64,000 nucleotides of DNA from Rhodopseudomonas rhenobacensis (GTDB lineage: Bacteria; Pseudomonadota; Alphaproteobacteria; Rhizobiales; Xanthobacteraceae): contig NZ_JACHIH010000001.1 in the NCBI RefSeq assembly GCF_014203125.1, forward strand, positions 293,546 to 357,545. The letters are read 5' to 3'. Under the pieces are notes generated by a model, which was given only the letters and a program-made list of their open reading frames with translations, did not search any database and was not told where the DNA came from. Positions 28,320-37,236 of this stretch are shown here, piece after piece (position 1 is the stretch's first letter; the number at the start of each line of letters is the position of its first letter). The position numbers were made by a program, and so were the translations under genes.

Positions 28320-28970
28320 ATGGCATCGTTTCCGCAACATCTGCTGCAAGGCTACCAGAACTTCACCACGCAACGGCTGCCGACCGAGCAAGCGCGCTAT
28401 CGAGAACTGTCCCAGCGCGGCCAGGCGCCGGAAGTGATGGTGATCGGCTGCTGCGATTCCCGGGTCTCGCCCGAGGTGATCTTCGACGCCGGCCCCGGCG
28501 AATTGTTCGTGCTGCGCAACATCGCCAATCTGGTGCCGGTCTATGCGCCGGACGGCGCGGTGCACGGCGTCTCCGCGGCGCTGGAATACGCCGTGCAGGT
28601 GTTGCGGGTGAAGCACATCGTGGTGCTCGGCCACGCGCAATGCGGCGGCATCCGCGCCTTCGTCGACAAGACCGCGCCGCTGTCGCCCGGCGATTTCATC
28701 GGCAAGTGGATGGCGATGTTCGCGCGCGCGGCCGAGACCGTCGAGCCGCGCGACCAGGAAACCATGCAGGAGTTCATCACCCGGCTGGAAAAGGCCGCGG
28801 TGAAACGCAGCCTGGAGAACCTGATGACCTTCCCCTGCGTCGAGATCCTGGTCGGCCGCGGCAAGCTGCAGATCCACGGCGCCTATTTCGGCGTCGCCGA
28901 AGGCTCGCTCGCCGTGCTCGACCCCGCGACCGGCAAGTTTCACGCCGCCAGCGAGCTCGCGCTCGGCTGA
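28320..28970 (+). CDS. Beta-class carbonic anhydrase
   Basis: The 216-residue enzyme has the beta-class zinc ligands in Cys-Cys-Asp-Ser-Arg-Val-Ser-Pro and Gly-His-Ala-Gln-Cys-Gly-Gly-Ile, with the catalytic Asp-Arg dyad in the first motif. It interconverts CO2 and bicarbonate in the cytoplasm. ATG 28320 gives the family length; an open frame upstream overlaps the divergent citE-like gene. Confidence 0.95.
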   Translation: MASFPQHLLQGYQNFTTQRLPTEQARYRELSQRGQAPEVMVIGCCDSRVSPEVIFDAGPGELFVLRNIANLVPVYAPDGAVHGVSAALEYAVQVLRVKHIVVLGHAQCGGIRAFVDKTAPLSPGDFIGKWMAMFARAAETVEPRDQETMQEFITRLEKAAVKRSLENLMTFPCVEILVGRGKLQIHGAYFGVAEGSLAVLDPATGKFHAASELALG

Positions 28971-29024
28971 TCGGGGACGGGAACGGATCGAGAACCGTCG
29001 CGTTACATCGCGACGGAGGCGGTG

Positions 29025-29252
29025 ATGAGCAAACTCGACAGCGATCCCAAAACCAATCCCGGCTCCAACACCGAGAAGGACCCCGACGAATGGGTCTCCG
29101 GCGACGATCCGATGACCGGCGCCCAGGCGTCCTATCTGAAAACCTTGAGCGAGCAGGCCAAACGGCCGGAGGCGTTCAGCGACAAGCTCAGCAAGGCCGA
29201 GGCGTCGAAACTGATCGATGAACTGCGCCAGGCCGCCGGCGTCGCCGACTGA
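29025..29252 (+). CDS. DUF3072 domain-containing small protein
   Basis: The 75-residue acidic protein has the DUF3072 pattern Asp-Pro-Met-Thr-Gly-Ala-Gln-Ala-Ser-Tyr-Leu-Lys-Thr-Leu followed by Leu-Ser-Lys-Ala-Glu-Ala-Ser-Lys-Leu-Ile. No function is known; the segment resembles a small helical domain. GGAGG at 29015-29019 supports the ATG at 29025; a GTG lies directly before it. Confidence 0.88.
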   Translation: MSKLDSDPKTNPGSNTEKDPDEWVSGDDPMTGAQASYLKTLSEQAKRPEAFSDKLSKAEASKLIDELRQAAGVAD

Positions 29253-29267
29253 TCAGTGCGCGGCTTG

Positions 29268-29825
29268 TCAGTGCCTGGACTTGTCCGCGCTACCGTGATC
29301 GCCGCCCCAGCGGTCGGACAGCGCAAGAAGGACCGTGGTGATCACGAACACCAGATGCACGCCGACCAGCCAGCCGAGCTTCTGGGCGTCGAATGAAGCG
29401 TCGATATTCATGAACGCCTTCAACACCTGGATCGCCGAGATCGCCACGATCGAAGCCAGCAATTTCTGCTTCAAGCCTGCGAAGTCGACCTTGGTCATCC
29501 ATTCCGGCCAATCCGGATGCTTGCCGGGATCGATCCGCGAGACGAAGTTCTCGTAGCCGGAAAATACCACGATCAGGATCAGGTTGCCGGTCAAGGACAC
29601 GTCGATCAGCGAAAGCACCCCGAGGATGATGTCGGATTCCTTGGCCGCCGGCGCGTGCAGGATGAACTCCCACAGCAGCAGGCCGAATTTGTACAACAGC
29701 ACCGCCAGGCTGATCACCAGCCCGAGATAGAACGGCGCCATCAGCCAGCGGCTGTTGAACAGCACGGCTTCCAGCCCCCGCTCGACAGGATTGGTGCGGT
29801 GTTTTGATGGCTGGTCCGTCATCAT
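29268..29825 (-). CDS. UPF0114 (YqhA/TIGR00645) family membrane protein
   Basis: The 185-residue protein has three to four membrane helices and the family motifs Arg-Trp-Leu-Met-Ala-Pro-Phe-Tyr-Leu-Gly-Leu, Asp-Val-Ser-Leu-Thr-Gly-Asn-Leu and Ser-Gly-Tyr-Glu-Asn-Phe-Val-Ser. It is an inner-membrane protein of unknown role. It converges on the DUF3072 gene with 15 bases between stops. Confidence 0.92.
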   Translation of the reverse strand: MMTDQPSKHRTNPVERGLEAVLFNSRWLMAPFYLGLVISLAVLLYKFGLLLWEFILHAPAAKESDIILGVLSLIDVSLTGNLILIVVFSGYENFVSRIDPGKHPDWPEWMTKVDFAGLKQKLLASIVAISAIQVLKAFMNIDASFDAQKLGWLVGVHLVFVITTVLLALSDRWGGDHGSADKSRH

Positions 29826-29866
29826 AGCCCCCGAAGCTTCATCAAAACATGCACCGAGCGAGGCCT

Positions 29867-29950
29867 CGTGTCCCGGGCGCGGAGCCGCGCCTTAGCGCGG
29901 CTGCGCAGAACCGGGACCGTCGCAAATACCGCGTTCCGTAACGGCCCCGT
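29867..29950. repeat. Palindromic repeat, family A, copy 5 (truncated)
   Basis: Only the left part is present: TCGTGTCCCGGGCGCGG through CCGTAACGGCCCCG. The right CGTCCGGGGCACG arm is missing and a family E repeat begins about 10 bases later, so one element may have interrupted the other. Confidence 0.75.
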
Positions 29951-29959
29951 TAAGTAGTA

Positions 29960-30042
29960 GTAGGATGGGCAAAGCGAAGCGTGCCCACCGACCGTACGTC
30001 AGTCAGGTGGGCACGGCGCAAGGACGCCTTTGCCCACCCTAC
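29960..30042. repeat. Intergenic palindromic repeat, family E, copy 1
   Basis: The GGATGGGCAAAGCGAAGCGT arm is matched by GGCACGGCGCAAGGACGCCT then TTGCCCACCCTAC. A second copy is at 59977-60064. Confidence 0.88.
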
Positions 30043-30046
30043 AGGT

Positions 30047-31081
30047 TTACGCCGCTTTCTTCTTCGCGGTGATCAGCTTGCGGTTGATCAGGCATTCGGC
30101 GATCTGGATCGCGTTCAGCGCAGCACCCTTGCGAAGATTGTCGGACACGCACCACAGCACCAGACCGTTCTCCACCGTCGCATCCTCGCGGATCCGGCTG
30201 ATGTAGGTGGCGTCTTCGCCGGCCGCCTCATAGGGCGTGACGTAGCCGCCGGGCTCGTGCTTGTCGATCACCAGGCAGCCCGGCGCGGTGCGCAGGATGT
30301 TGCGGGCCTCGTCGGCCGAAATCGGGTTCTCGAACTCGATGTTGACGGATTCGGAGTGGCCGACGAACACCGGCACCCGCACGCAGGTCGCCACCAGCTT
30401 GATTTTGGGATCAAGAATCTTCTTGGTCTCCATCATCATCTTCCACTCTTCCTTGGTGAAGCCATCTTCCATGAACACGTCGATCTCCGGGATGACGTTG
30501 AAGGCGATCCGCTTCGGAAACTTCTTGGAGTGGACTTCCTCGACGGTGAACACCGCTTTGGTCTGCGAGAACAATTCGTCCATCGCATCCTTGCCGGCGC
30601 CGGATACCGACTGATAGGTCGACACCACGACGCGCTTGATCACCGCGTGATCGTGCAGCGGCTTCAACGCCACGACGAGCTGCGCGGTCGAGCAGTTCGG
30701 GTTGGCGATGATGTTCTTCTTGCCGAAGCCCGCGACCGCATCGGCGTTGACTTCCGGCACCACCAGCGGCACGTCGGGATCCATCCGCCAAGTCGAGGAA
30801 TTGTCGATCACCACGACGCCCTGCGCGCCGATCTTCGGCGACCATTCCTTCGACACCGCTCCGCCGGCCGACATCAGGCAGATATCGACGTCCGAGAAGT
30901 CGTAGTTCTCCAGCGCTTTCACCTTGAGAGTCTTGTCGCCGTAGGACACTTCGACGCCCATGCTGCGGCGCGACGCCAGCGCCACCACCTCGTCAGCAGG
31001 GAATTTGCGTTCGTCCAGAATGTTGAGCATTTCCCGCCCGACATTGCCGGTCGCCCCGACCACCGCGACTTTGTAACCCAT
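30047..31081 (-). CDS. asd: Aspartate-semialdehyde dehydrogenase
   Basis: The 344-residue enzyme reduces aspartyl phosphate to the semialdehyde for lysine, threonine and methionine synthesis. It has the NADP-binding start Val-Gly-Ala-Thr-Gly-Asn-Val-Gly-Arg-Glu, the catalytic cysteine in Ala-Asn-Pro-Asn-Cys-Ser-Thr-Ala, and Ser-Thr-Tyr-Gln-Ser-Val-Ser-Gly-Ala-Gly. It lies between leuD and leuB, a loose grouping frequent in rhizobia. Confidence 0.97.
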   Translation of the reverse strand: MGYKVAVVGATGNVGREMLNILDERKFPADEVVALASRRSMGVEVSYGDKTLKVKALENYDFSDVDICLMSAGGAVSKEWSPKIGAQGVVVIDNSSTWRMDPDVPLVVPEVNADAVAGFGKKNIIANPNCSTAQLVVALKPLHDHAVIKRVVVSTYQSVSGAGKDAMDELFSQTKAVFTVEEVHSKKFPKRIAFNVIPEIDVFMEDGFTKEEWKMMMETKKILDPKIKLVATCVRVPVFVGHSESVNIEFENPISADEARNILRTAPGCLVIDKHEPGGYVTPYEAAGEDATYISRIREDATVENGLVLWCVSDNLRKGAALNAIQIAECLINRKLITAKKKAA

Positions 31082-31206
31082 CGTTGACTCTCCGAAGAAA
31101 AAGGCTTCGCCGCCGCCATCCGCGGAAGGGAAGCGGCAGCGCTTCTATGCGAGAAACGCCGCCGACACAAATAAAGTCCCTCCTACTACCCTACCAGAGC
31201 CCCTCG

Positions 31207-32019
31207 ATGCGAACGATTTCGGCCGTCCGCGCCGCCATGGATCCGCCCCGGATCCACCCGGCGCTGCGCAGCTTTGCCGACGACTGCCGCGCCACCTTGC
31301 TGCACGGGCTGGCCTATCTGGCCGCCTTGGCGCTGGTCACGGTGATCGTGTTTCACGCCGCGCAGCCGTTTGCCGCAACGCTGCTTGGCGAGGAGTCCGC
31401 CCCCGCCGCCAAGCCGGGCTTTGTCGCCGCCACCCGGTCGCATCCGGCCTTCGCCGTCAGCCAGTTCGATTCATCCGGCAAAACAGAGACTTATGAAGTC
31501 CTGCGGCACCCCGATGGCGGCCGCAAGGACGTCCTGCGCTGGGCTGCGCCGGGCGAAGCGCCGATCGCCGAGCTGGAAATCTATCGGCCCGGCACCGAAG
31601 CGAGCCAGGGCTTGCCGCCCGCGGCCGAGCTCGCGGCGCGGATCGACCCGAATGGCCTCCGGCCGTTGGAAGCCGCCGGGCTGATCGACAGCAAATTCGG
31701 CGCGGTGGCGCTGTTTGCGGTCCGCGACGACGACGCAGGGCAGCCCCGCGCCTGCCTCGGCTTTCTGAAGACCATCGCGCAGCCCAGCCTGCGGATCTCC
31801 GGCTGGTCGTGCCAGGGCGAGACGCAGCCTGCGCGGCGCGCCGGGATCTCTTGCCTGCTGAACCGGCTGGTGCTGCTCAGCGCCGGCGGCGATCCGACGC
31901 TCGCCGAATTGTTCGCCCGCGCCGAATTGCGCCGCGGCAGTTGCGGCGCGCCGTCCGGACCGGCCACGGCCGATTGGGTGATGGGGCTGCAGAACCCGCG
32001 GCTGCGGGGCAGCCTGTGA
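31207..32019 (+). CDS. Membrane-anchored protein of unknown function
   Basis: The 270-residue protein has one hydrophobic helix (about residues 31-52) after a basic N-terminus and then a large domain that should face the periplasm. Four cysteines occur in the second half (Ala-Cys-Leu-Gly, Ser-Cys-Gln-Gly, Ser-Cys-Leu-Leu, Ser-Cys-Gly-Ala). No family is recognised. The frame extends upstream to 31084, but ATG 31207 precedes the basic-hydrophobic anchor and lies clear of the divergent asd start region. Confidence 0.7.
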   Translation: MRTISAVRAAMDPPRIHPALRSFADDCRATLLHGLAYLAALALVTVIVFHAAQPFAATLLGEESAPAAKPGFVAATRSHPAFAVSQFDSSGKTETYEVLRHPDGGRKDVLRWAAPGEAPIAELEIYRPGTEASQGLPPAAELAARIDPNGLRPLEAAGLIDSKFGAVALFAVRDDDAGQPRACLGFLKTIAQPSLRISGWSCQGETQPARRAGISCLLNRLVLLSAGGDPTLAELFARAELRRGSCGAPSGPATADWVMGLQNPRLRGSL

Positions 32020-32184
32020 GCGGGCGGCGCCGGGACCTTCCCGCGACGCCGTGCAACATTTTGCGTCAGCAGGCATTATTGTCCGGCACTGTGTCCCGAT
32101 TGAGCTTGTGGCGCGATGCTCCGGGCAGCTAAAATGCGATTGAATCGGACAATGCCCTACCTGCCTGACTGCCATGAGGACATG

Positions 32185-32559
32185 ATGACCTTGAAATTCC
32201 CTGCCGCGAGGAAACTCACGGTGCTTCTCGCGGCGGTCGCCGTTGTCGCAATCGGCCTCACCAGCTCCGACGCCAATGCGGCGAAACGCAAGTATTACGA
32301 TCGCTCCAGCACCGCCTACGGGCCGCGCGGACCGAATTCGTCCTACCAGGCCGGGCCGCGGACGCGGATCTACGTTACCAAGCGCTCCTGGCTCGACGCC
32401 GGCACCGAAGTGCTGCCCGGCGACCGCAAGTTCTCCGATTACGCCTTCCCGCCCGGCCGCTCGTTCGGCATGGAGAACCTCAACCGCCCGCTGGACCGCC
32501 AGCCGCTCAACCCGGCCTCCGATCTCGGCGGTTACCCGGAGCGCTTCCCGCTGTACTGA
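32185..32559 (+). CDS. Small exported protein of unknown function
   Basis: The 124-residue protein has a signal peptide (about residues 12-32, cut near Ala-Asn-Ala-Ala) and a basic, Tyr/Pro/Arg-rich mature part ending Gly-Gly-Tyr-Pro-Glu-Arg-Phe-Pro-Leu-Tyr. It resembles the short secreted Bradyrhizobium-type proteins of the 24.8-25.5 kb pair in style only. GAGGA just upstream supports a start at 32185; an ATG at 32182 is equally in frame. A terminator follows. Confidence 0.7.
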   Translation: MTLKFPAARKLTVLLAAVAVVAIGLTSSDANAAKRKYYDRSSTAYGPRGPNSSYQAGPRTRIYVTKRSWLDAGTEVLPGDRKFSDYAFPPGRSFGMENLNRPLDRQPLNPASDLGGYPERFPLY

Positions 32560-32596
32560 TTCGCTGCCGTTCGGCGCGATCGATCGAACCGATACC

Positions 32597-32625
32597 AAAA
32601 TGCCCGGCTCGCGCCGGGCATTTTT
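32597..32625 (+). terminator. Rho-independent terminator
   Basis: AAAATGCCCGG at 32597-32607 pairs with CCGGGCATTTT at 32614-32624 over a 6-base loop, with five T at 32621-32625. Confidence 0.9.
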
Positions 32626-32649
32626 GTTGGAGCATGATCGAAATGGCCT

Positions 32650-32784
32650 GTGCCCCGGATGCAGCGCAGCGCGCCGCTCTTGCGGCGTGGTGCGCTGCTA
32701 AGCCGGGGCCGTTACGACGGCAGCATCTGGTACGGTCCCGGCTCTGCGGAGCAGCGCTTCGCGCTGCACCGCGTCCGGGACACG
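32650..32784. repeat. Intergenic palindromic repeat, family A, copy 6
   Basis: Starts GTGCCCCGGATGCAGCG and ends CGCGTCCGGGACACG, with GGTACGGTCCCGGCTCTGCG inside. It lies between the small exported gene and leuB. Confidence 0.85.
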
Positions 32785-32832
32785 GGACCCACTGGAGCGC
32801 GCGCCGATCCTGCCACAGCCGCGCCGCCGCGC

Positions 32833-33945
32833 TTAGGCGTGCAGCGCCTGCATTTCCTTCAGCACCGCTTCGCCCATCTGCGAAGTGGAGATCACCGTGG
32901 CGCCTTCCGACTTGATGTCGGCGGTGCGCAGGCCCTTGGCCAAGACCGCTGCGATCGCGGCGTCGAGCTTGTCGGCCAATTCGCCCATATCGAGCGAATA
33001 GCGCAGCGCCATGCCGAACGAGGCCAGCATCGCCACCGGATTGGCCAGGCCCTTGCCGGCGATGTCGGGGGCGGATCCGTGCACCGGCTCGTACATCGAC
33101 TTGCGCTTGCCGGTCTTGGCGTCGACCGCGCCGAGCGAGGCCGACGGCAGCATGCCGAGCGAGCCGGTCAGCATCGCGGCGATGTCGCTGAGGATGTCGC
33201 CGAACAGATTGTCGGTGACGATGACGTCGAACTGCTTCGGCCATTTCACCAGGTTCATGCCGCCGGAATCCGCCAGCTGATGCTCGAGCTGGACGTCCTT
33301 GTAGTCCTTGGCGTGGACCTCGGTGACCACCTCTTTCCACAACACGCCGGACTTCATGACGTTGTGCTTTTCCATCGACGTCACCTTGTTGCCGCGCTTG
33401 CGCGCCAGGTCGAAGGCGACGCGGGCGATGCGGTCGATCTCGTAGCTGTCGTACACCTGGGTATCGACGGCGCGCTTCTGGCCATTTCCGAGGTCGGTGA
33501 TGGTCTTCGGCTCGCCGAAATACACCCCGCCGGTGAGTTCGCGCACGATCATGATGTCGAGGCCTTCGACCACCTCGCGCTTCAGGCTCGAGGAATCCGC
33601 CAGCGCCGGGTAGCACACCGCCGGACGCAGATTGGCGAACAGCCCGAGGTCCTTGCGCAGCCGCAACAGGCCGGCTTCCGGGCGCGCCTCGTAGGGCACC
33701 GCGCTCCACTTCGATCCGCCGACCGCGCCGAAGATCACCGCGTCGGAGGCGTGCGCCTTGGCCATGGTGGCGTCGGTGATCGCCACCTTGTCGGCGTCGT
33801 AAGAAGCGCCGCCGACCAGACCGTCTTCGGTCTCGAAATGCGCGATGCCCTGGGCATTGAGCCAGTCGATCAGCCGCTTCACCTCCGCCATCACTTCGGT
33901 GCCGATGCCGTCGCCGGGAAGAAGCAGCAGTTTGTGGGTCGCCAT
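32833..33945 (-). CDS. leuB: 3-isopropylmalate dehydrogenase
   Basis: The 370-residue NAD-dependent enzyme oxidises and decarboxylates 3-isopropylmalate. It has the start [10 protein letters not shown], Met-Glu-Lys-His-Asn-Val-Met, [10 protein letters not shown] and His-Gly-Ser-Ala-Pro-Asp-Ile-Ala-Gly. ATG 33945 gives the exact family length; the upstream open frame covers a repeat. Confidence 0.98.
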   Translation of the reverse strand: MATHKLLLLPGDGIGTEVMAEVKRLIDWLNAQGIAHFETEDGLVGGASYDADKVAITDATMAKAHASDAVIFGAVGGSKWSAVPYEARPEAGLLRLRKDLGLFANLRPAVCYPALADSSSLKREVVEGLDIMIVRELTGGVYFGEPKTITDLGNGQKRAVDTQVYDSYEIDRIARVAFDLARKRGNKVTSMEKHNVMKSGVLWKEVVTEVHAKDYKDVQLEHQLADSGGMNLVKWPKQFDVIVTDNLFGDILSDIAAMLTGSLGMLPSASLGAVDAKTGKRKSMYEPVHGSAPDIAGKGLANPVAMLASFGMALRYSLDMGELADKLDAAIAAVLAKGLRTADIKSEGATVISTSQMGEAVLKEMQALHA

Positions 33946-33964
33946 GGTCAATTCCTCAAGATGC

Positions 33965-34049
33965 GTCATGGCCGGGGCGGTCCCGGCCATCCAAATCGGC
34001 CTGCTCGTTGTGAAGAAGGCGCGGGATGCCCGACGCGGCCGGGCATGAC
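33965..34049. repeat. Intergenic palindromic repeat, family F, copy 2
   Basis: GTCATGGCCGGGGCGGTCCC on the left is matched by GCGGCCGGGCATGAC on the right. It lies in the leuB upstream region. Confidence 0.75.
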
Positions 34050-34175
34050 GAGTGAATGAATGCGGCGGAGTGCTAAAACGGCGTTGCGCGATTGGCAAGA
34101 CACCGTTCCCGCCGCCGGCCGTTGCGCTGCGGCGCCGAACCCTGCAAGAAAGGGCAAAAGGCGACGGAGAAACGC

Positions 34176-35357
34176 TTGCCCCTGATCGATCGCACGCCGG
34201 CGCAGCCGCACCCGACACGGCTCATCCTGATGCTGGCGCTGTCGCCGACCATCAGCCTCGGCCTCGCCCGTTTCGCCTATTCGCTGGTGCTGCCGGACAT
34301 GCGCGACGCGCTGGGCTGGTCGTATTCCGCCGCCGGATTCATGAATACCGTCAATGCCGCGGGCTATCTCGGCGGCGCGCTGGTCGCGGCCTTGCTGGTG
34401 AAGCGGTTCGGGCTGTTCCGGGTGGTGCAGGGCGGCACGCTGGCCTGCGTCGCCTCGCTGCTGGTGTGCGGACTGTCCGGAAACTTCGCGCTGCTGGGGC
34501 TTTCGCGGCTGCTGGCGGGGTTCGGTGCCGCGGTCTCCTTCGTGGCGGGCGGCGCGCTGGCAGCCACCGTGGCGCAGACCGTGCCGGAGCGCTCCAGCCT
34601 GCTGCTCAGCCTGTTCTATGCCGGGCCGGGGCTCGGCATCGTGCTGTCGGGCCTCCTGGCGCCGCTGCTGCTGGGGCTGCTCGGGCCGGGCTCGTGGTGG
34701 GTGGTGTGGCTGGCGCTGACCCTGGTCGCGGCCGTGCTGAGCCTGCCGCTGCTGCTGCGGCCGATCGCGGCGCAGGCGGCGCGCTCCGAGGCCAAGCCGG
34801 CACGCTTCGCGGTCGGCCCGGTGGCGATCTACCTGACCAGCTACTTTCTGTTCGGCGCCGGCTACATCGCCTACATGACCTTCATGATCGCCTATGTGCG
34901 CGATGCCGGCGGCGGCGCTGCGGCGCAGAGCGGCTTCTGGTGCCTGATCGGCGCCAGCGCCTTCGCCTCGCCCTGGCTGTGGCGGCGGCTGATCGCGCGC
35001 GGCAAGAGCGGGGTCAGCCTGGCGATCGTGATGGGCGTCAACGGGCTCGGCGCGGCGCTGCCGCTACTGTCGTCGTCGCCCTGGATGCTGGCGCTGTCGG
35101 CCGCGGTGTTCGGGGTGGCGTTCTTCGCCGTGGTGACCACGACCACCGCTTTCGTGCGCTTCAACTATCCGCCGCAGGCCTGGCCGAGCGCGATCGCCGC
35201 GATGACCATCGCGTTCGGGATCGGCCAGATCATCGGCCCGATCGCCACCGGGGCGATCACCGACGCCACCGGCAGTCTCGGCGCCGCGCTCAACGTCTCC
35301 GCCGCCGCACTTGCGCTCGGCGCGCTGCTGGCGGCGCTGCAGCGCCCGGTGGGGTGA
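34176..35357 (+). CDS. MFS transporter, YbfB/YjiJ type
   Basis: The protein of about 393 residues has twelve predicted helices and begins with the family pattern Ser-Leu-Gly-Leu-Ala-Arg-Phe-Ala-Tyr followed by Leu-Pro-Asp-Met-Arg and Tyr-Leu-Gly-Gly-Ala. The substrate is unknown. The start is unclear: a TTG at 34176 has GGAG 6 bases upstream and gives a normal length, while an ATG at 34092 would add 28 basic residues. Confidence 0.85.
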   Translation: MPLIDRTPAQPHPTRLILMLALSPTISLGLARFAYSLVLPDMRDALGWSYSAAGFMNTVNAAGYLGGALVAALLVKRFGLFRVVQGGTLACVASLLVCGLSGNFALLGLSRLLAGFGAAVSFVAGGALAATVAQTVPERSSLLLSLFYAGPGLGIVLSGLLAPLLLGLLGPGSWWVVWLALTLVAAVLSLPLLLRPIAAQAARSEAKPARFAVGPVAIYLTSYFLFGAGYIAYMTFMIAYVRDAGGGAAAQSGFWCLIGASAFASPWLWRRLIARGKSGVSLAIVMGVNGLGAALPLLSSSPWMLALSAAVFGVAFFAVVTTTTAFVRFNYPPQAWPSAIAAMTIAFGIGQIIGPIATGAITDATGSLGAALNVSAAALALGALLAALQRPVG

Positions 35358-35403
35358 GGGAGCAAGATGCGCTTCACCCGAAGAGTGTCATGACCCAAAG
35401 GCT

Positions 35404-35530
35404 GTCATTCCGGGGCACGAGCCGCGTGAGCGGCGAGGCAACCCGGAATCTCGCAACGACCGCGGCGCTACACATCCCGCGGCAGGATTCCGGGTTCGCT
35501 CGGGCTGTCGCCCTCGCGCCCCGGAATGAC
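35404..35530. repeat. Intergenic palindromic repeat, family B, copy 2
   Basis: GTCATTCCGGGGCACGAGCC at the left and CTCGCGCCCCGGAATGAC at the right, with inner CCCGGAATCTCGC / GATTCCGGGTTCGCTCG arms. Confidence 0.9.
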
Positions 35531-35577
35531 CGCCTGATGTTGGTCGGATGCATCAACCCGCACTCATAAAGCGGGCG

Positions 35578-35658
35578 CTACTCCACCACGCCGCAGGCGA
35601 TGCGGCCGCCGGCATTGCCGGTGGGATCGGTCTGGTCGTCGTCGGCGGCGGCGTGGAC
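35578..35658 (-). pseudogene. Remnant of a Cu/Zn superoxide dismutase C-terminus
   Basis: Read leftwards from 35658, the frame gives Val-His-Ala-Ala-Ala-Asp-Asp-Asp then Pro-Thr-Gly-Asn-Ala-Gly-Gly-Arg-Ile-Ala-Cys-Gly-Val-Val-Glu and a TAG at 35578-35580. This is the SodC ending: a copper-site His, the conserved Pro-x-Gly-Asn-x-Gly-x-Arg-x-Ala-Cys-Gly, the active-site Arg and the disulfide Cys. Everything N-terminal is gone. The match stops where a family H repeat begins at 35661. Confidence 0.8.
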
Positions 35659-35660
35659 CC

Positions 35661-35704
35661 CCTCATGGTTCGAGACGCGCGCAAGCGCGCTCCTCACCAT
35701 GAGG
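35661..35704. repeat. Palindromic repeat, family H
   Basis: CCTCATGGTT at 35661-35670 faces ACCATGAGG at 35696-35704, with an inner GCGCGC / GCGCGC pair. It abuts the sodC remnant and lies just after the stop of the molybdenum oxidoreductase gene. Confidence 0.75.
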
Positions 35705-35706
35705 AT

Positions 35707-36486
35707 TTAGCTGCCGCTGAAATCATTGTAGCCCTGGTCTTCCCAATAGCCGCCCTTGTAGTCGTTGGTGACGTCCATCGCGACGACGTATTTCGGGTTC
35801 TTGAAGCCGAGCTTGGTCGGCACCCGGATCTTCATCGGATAGCCGTAGGCGCGCGGCAGGATCTTGTCGTCGAACTTGAAGGTCATCTGGGTCTGCGGAT
35901 GCAGCGCGGTCGGCATGTCGAGCGAACTCGCGTAATCCTCCGCGCAGCGGAAGTGCACCCACTTCGCGCTGGTGTCGGCGCCGATCAATTTCAGGAAATC
36001 GCGCAAAGGCGTGCCGGACCACGAGCCGATCGCGCTCCAGCCCTCCACACAGATGTGGCGGGTGATCTGCTTGACCTCGGGCAGTTGATGCAGCTCGGCC
36101 AGCGTCCAGGATTTCTTGTTGTCGACCAGGCCAGAGACCTCGAGCTTCCAGGCCTCGCCGTCGATGTCGGGGGCCTCGTCCTCGCTGTAGAACGCGTTGA
36201 ACGGGAACGGCCGCTTGATGTCGCGCTCGGTGTAGGTCGGCGCCAGCACGTTCGGATTGAAGATCTTCGCCTGCACCGCGTCGTTGAATTTGGAGATCTG
36301 CGTCAGCATCGATTCGGCGGAGAACGAATCCGAGACGTCGCAGCCGGTCAGCAGCGTCAGCGCGCCGAGGCTGGCGCCGCCGGCGATGAAGCGGCGCCGC
36401 GACGGCTCCGGCAGCAGCTTCGCCGCGTCGCGCACCAGCAGCGTCTTGTCGACGCCGGGGATCAGCAGGGATTTCAAGCGGCGCAT
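35707..36486 (-). CDS. Exported molybdopterin-dependent oxidoreductase (sulfite oxidase fold, MsrP-like)
   Basis: The 259-residue protein has a twin-arginine signal (Ser-Arg-Arg-Arg-Phe-Ile-Ala-Gly-Gly, about residues 29-37) that runs into a lipobox-like Leu-Thr-Gly-Cys near 46-49, suggesting a Tat-exported lipoprotein. The molybdenum-binding cysteine is in His-Ile-Cys-Val-Glu-Gly-Trp-Ser. It is shorter than MsrP and probably receives or donates electrons through the cytochrome b gene upstream. Its substrate is unknown; methionine sulfoxide reduction is possible but not proven. Confidence 0.88.
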   Translation of the reverse strand: MRRLKSLLIPGVDKTLLVRDAAKLLPEPSRRRFIAGGASLGALTLLTGCDVSDSFSAESMLTQISKFNDAVQAKIFNPNVLAPTYTERDIKRPFPFNAFYSEDEAPDIDGEAWKLEVSGLVDNKKSWTLAELHQLPEVKQITRHICVEGWSAIGSWSGTPLRDFLKLIGADTSAKWVHFRCAEDYASSLDMPTALHPQTQMTFKFDDKILPRAYGYPMKIRVPTKLGFKNPKYVVAMDVTNDYKGGYWEDQGYNDFSGS

Positions 36487-36506
36487 GGTGGTCTCCTCAG
36501 CGCGCT

Positions 36507-36589
36507 GTCATTGCGAGGAGCGAAGCGACGAAGCAATCCAGCAGCCCCGCACCCGGAGCCCTGGATTGCTTCGCTACGCTCGCAATGAC
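36507..36589. repeat. Palindromic repeat, family G
   Basis: GTCATTGCGAGGAGCGAAGC is matched by GCTTCGCTACGCTCGCAATG, with inner AAGCAATCCAG / CTGGATTGCTT arms. It sits between the two oxidoreductase genes. Confidence 0.92.
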
Positions 36590-36612
36590 GGCTCTTCATT
36601 ACGATCTTCAAC

Positions 36613-37236
36613 TCAACGTCCGATGATCATCGCGCGCAGCGCCTTCGGCACCAGCAGCGACAGCGCGACATGAATCACCAGGAAGCCGCAGATCGCCGCC
36701 ATCGCGGCAAAATGCACGTAGCGCGCGACGTCGTAGCCGCCGAACAGCGCGGTGAGATACTGCAATTGCACCGGCTTCCAGATCGACAGCCCGGACAGCA
36801 CGATGACGATGCCGACCGCGATGATGCCGGCATAGAGCAGCCGCTGCACATAATTGTAGGTGGTGAGATCGGCGTGCGACAGCCGGCCGGTCAGCGCCGC
36901 CCTGGTGTCGGCGAGCACGCCGGACGGCGTGATCGGCAACAGCTTGTTGCGGAAGCGCCCGGTGGCGAGGCCGAGCGCCAGGTAGATCGCGCCGTTGACC
37001 ATCAGCAACCACATCGCCGCGAAATGCCACTGCAGCGCGCCGCCGAGCCAGCCGCCCAGCGTAATGCTGCGCGAGAAGGTGAAGCCGAACAGCGGCGAGG
37101 CGTTGTAGATCTGCCAGCCCGATAGGATCATCATGATCACCGCCGCGGCGTTGATCCAATGCAGCAGCCGCACCCAGGCCGGCTGGATCGCCTTGCCGGT
37201 TATCGCCTTGTCGTCGCTGACCGTGATGCTCGACAT
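36613..37236 (-). CDS. Cytochrome b561-type membrane subunit
   Basis: The 207-residue protein has four membrane helices and histidines in Leu-Leu-His-Trp-Ile-Asn, Gln-Trp-His-Phe-Ala-Ala, Tyr-Val-His-Phe-Ala-Ala and Val-Ile-His-Val-Ala positions, as in Ni/Fe-hydrogenase or formate dehydrogenase b-type subunits. It precedes the molybdenum enzyme on the same strand with a 126-base gap holding a repeat, and probably links that enzyme to the quinone pool. Confidence 0.9.
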   Translation of the reverse strand: MSSITVSDDKAITGKAIQPAWVRLLHWINAAAVIMMILSGWQIYNASPLFGFTFSRSITLGGWLGGALQWHFAAMWLLMVNGAIYLALGLATGRFRNKLLPITPSGVLADTRAALTGRLSHADLTTYNYVQRLLYAGIIAVGIVIVLSGLSIWKPVQLQYLTALFGGYDVARYVHFAAMAAICGFLVIHVALSLLVPKALRAMIIGR

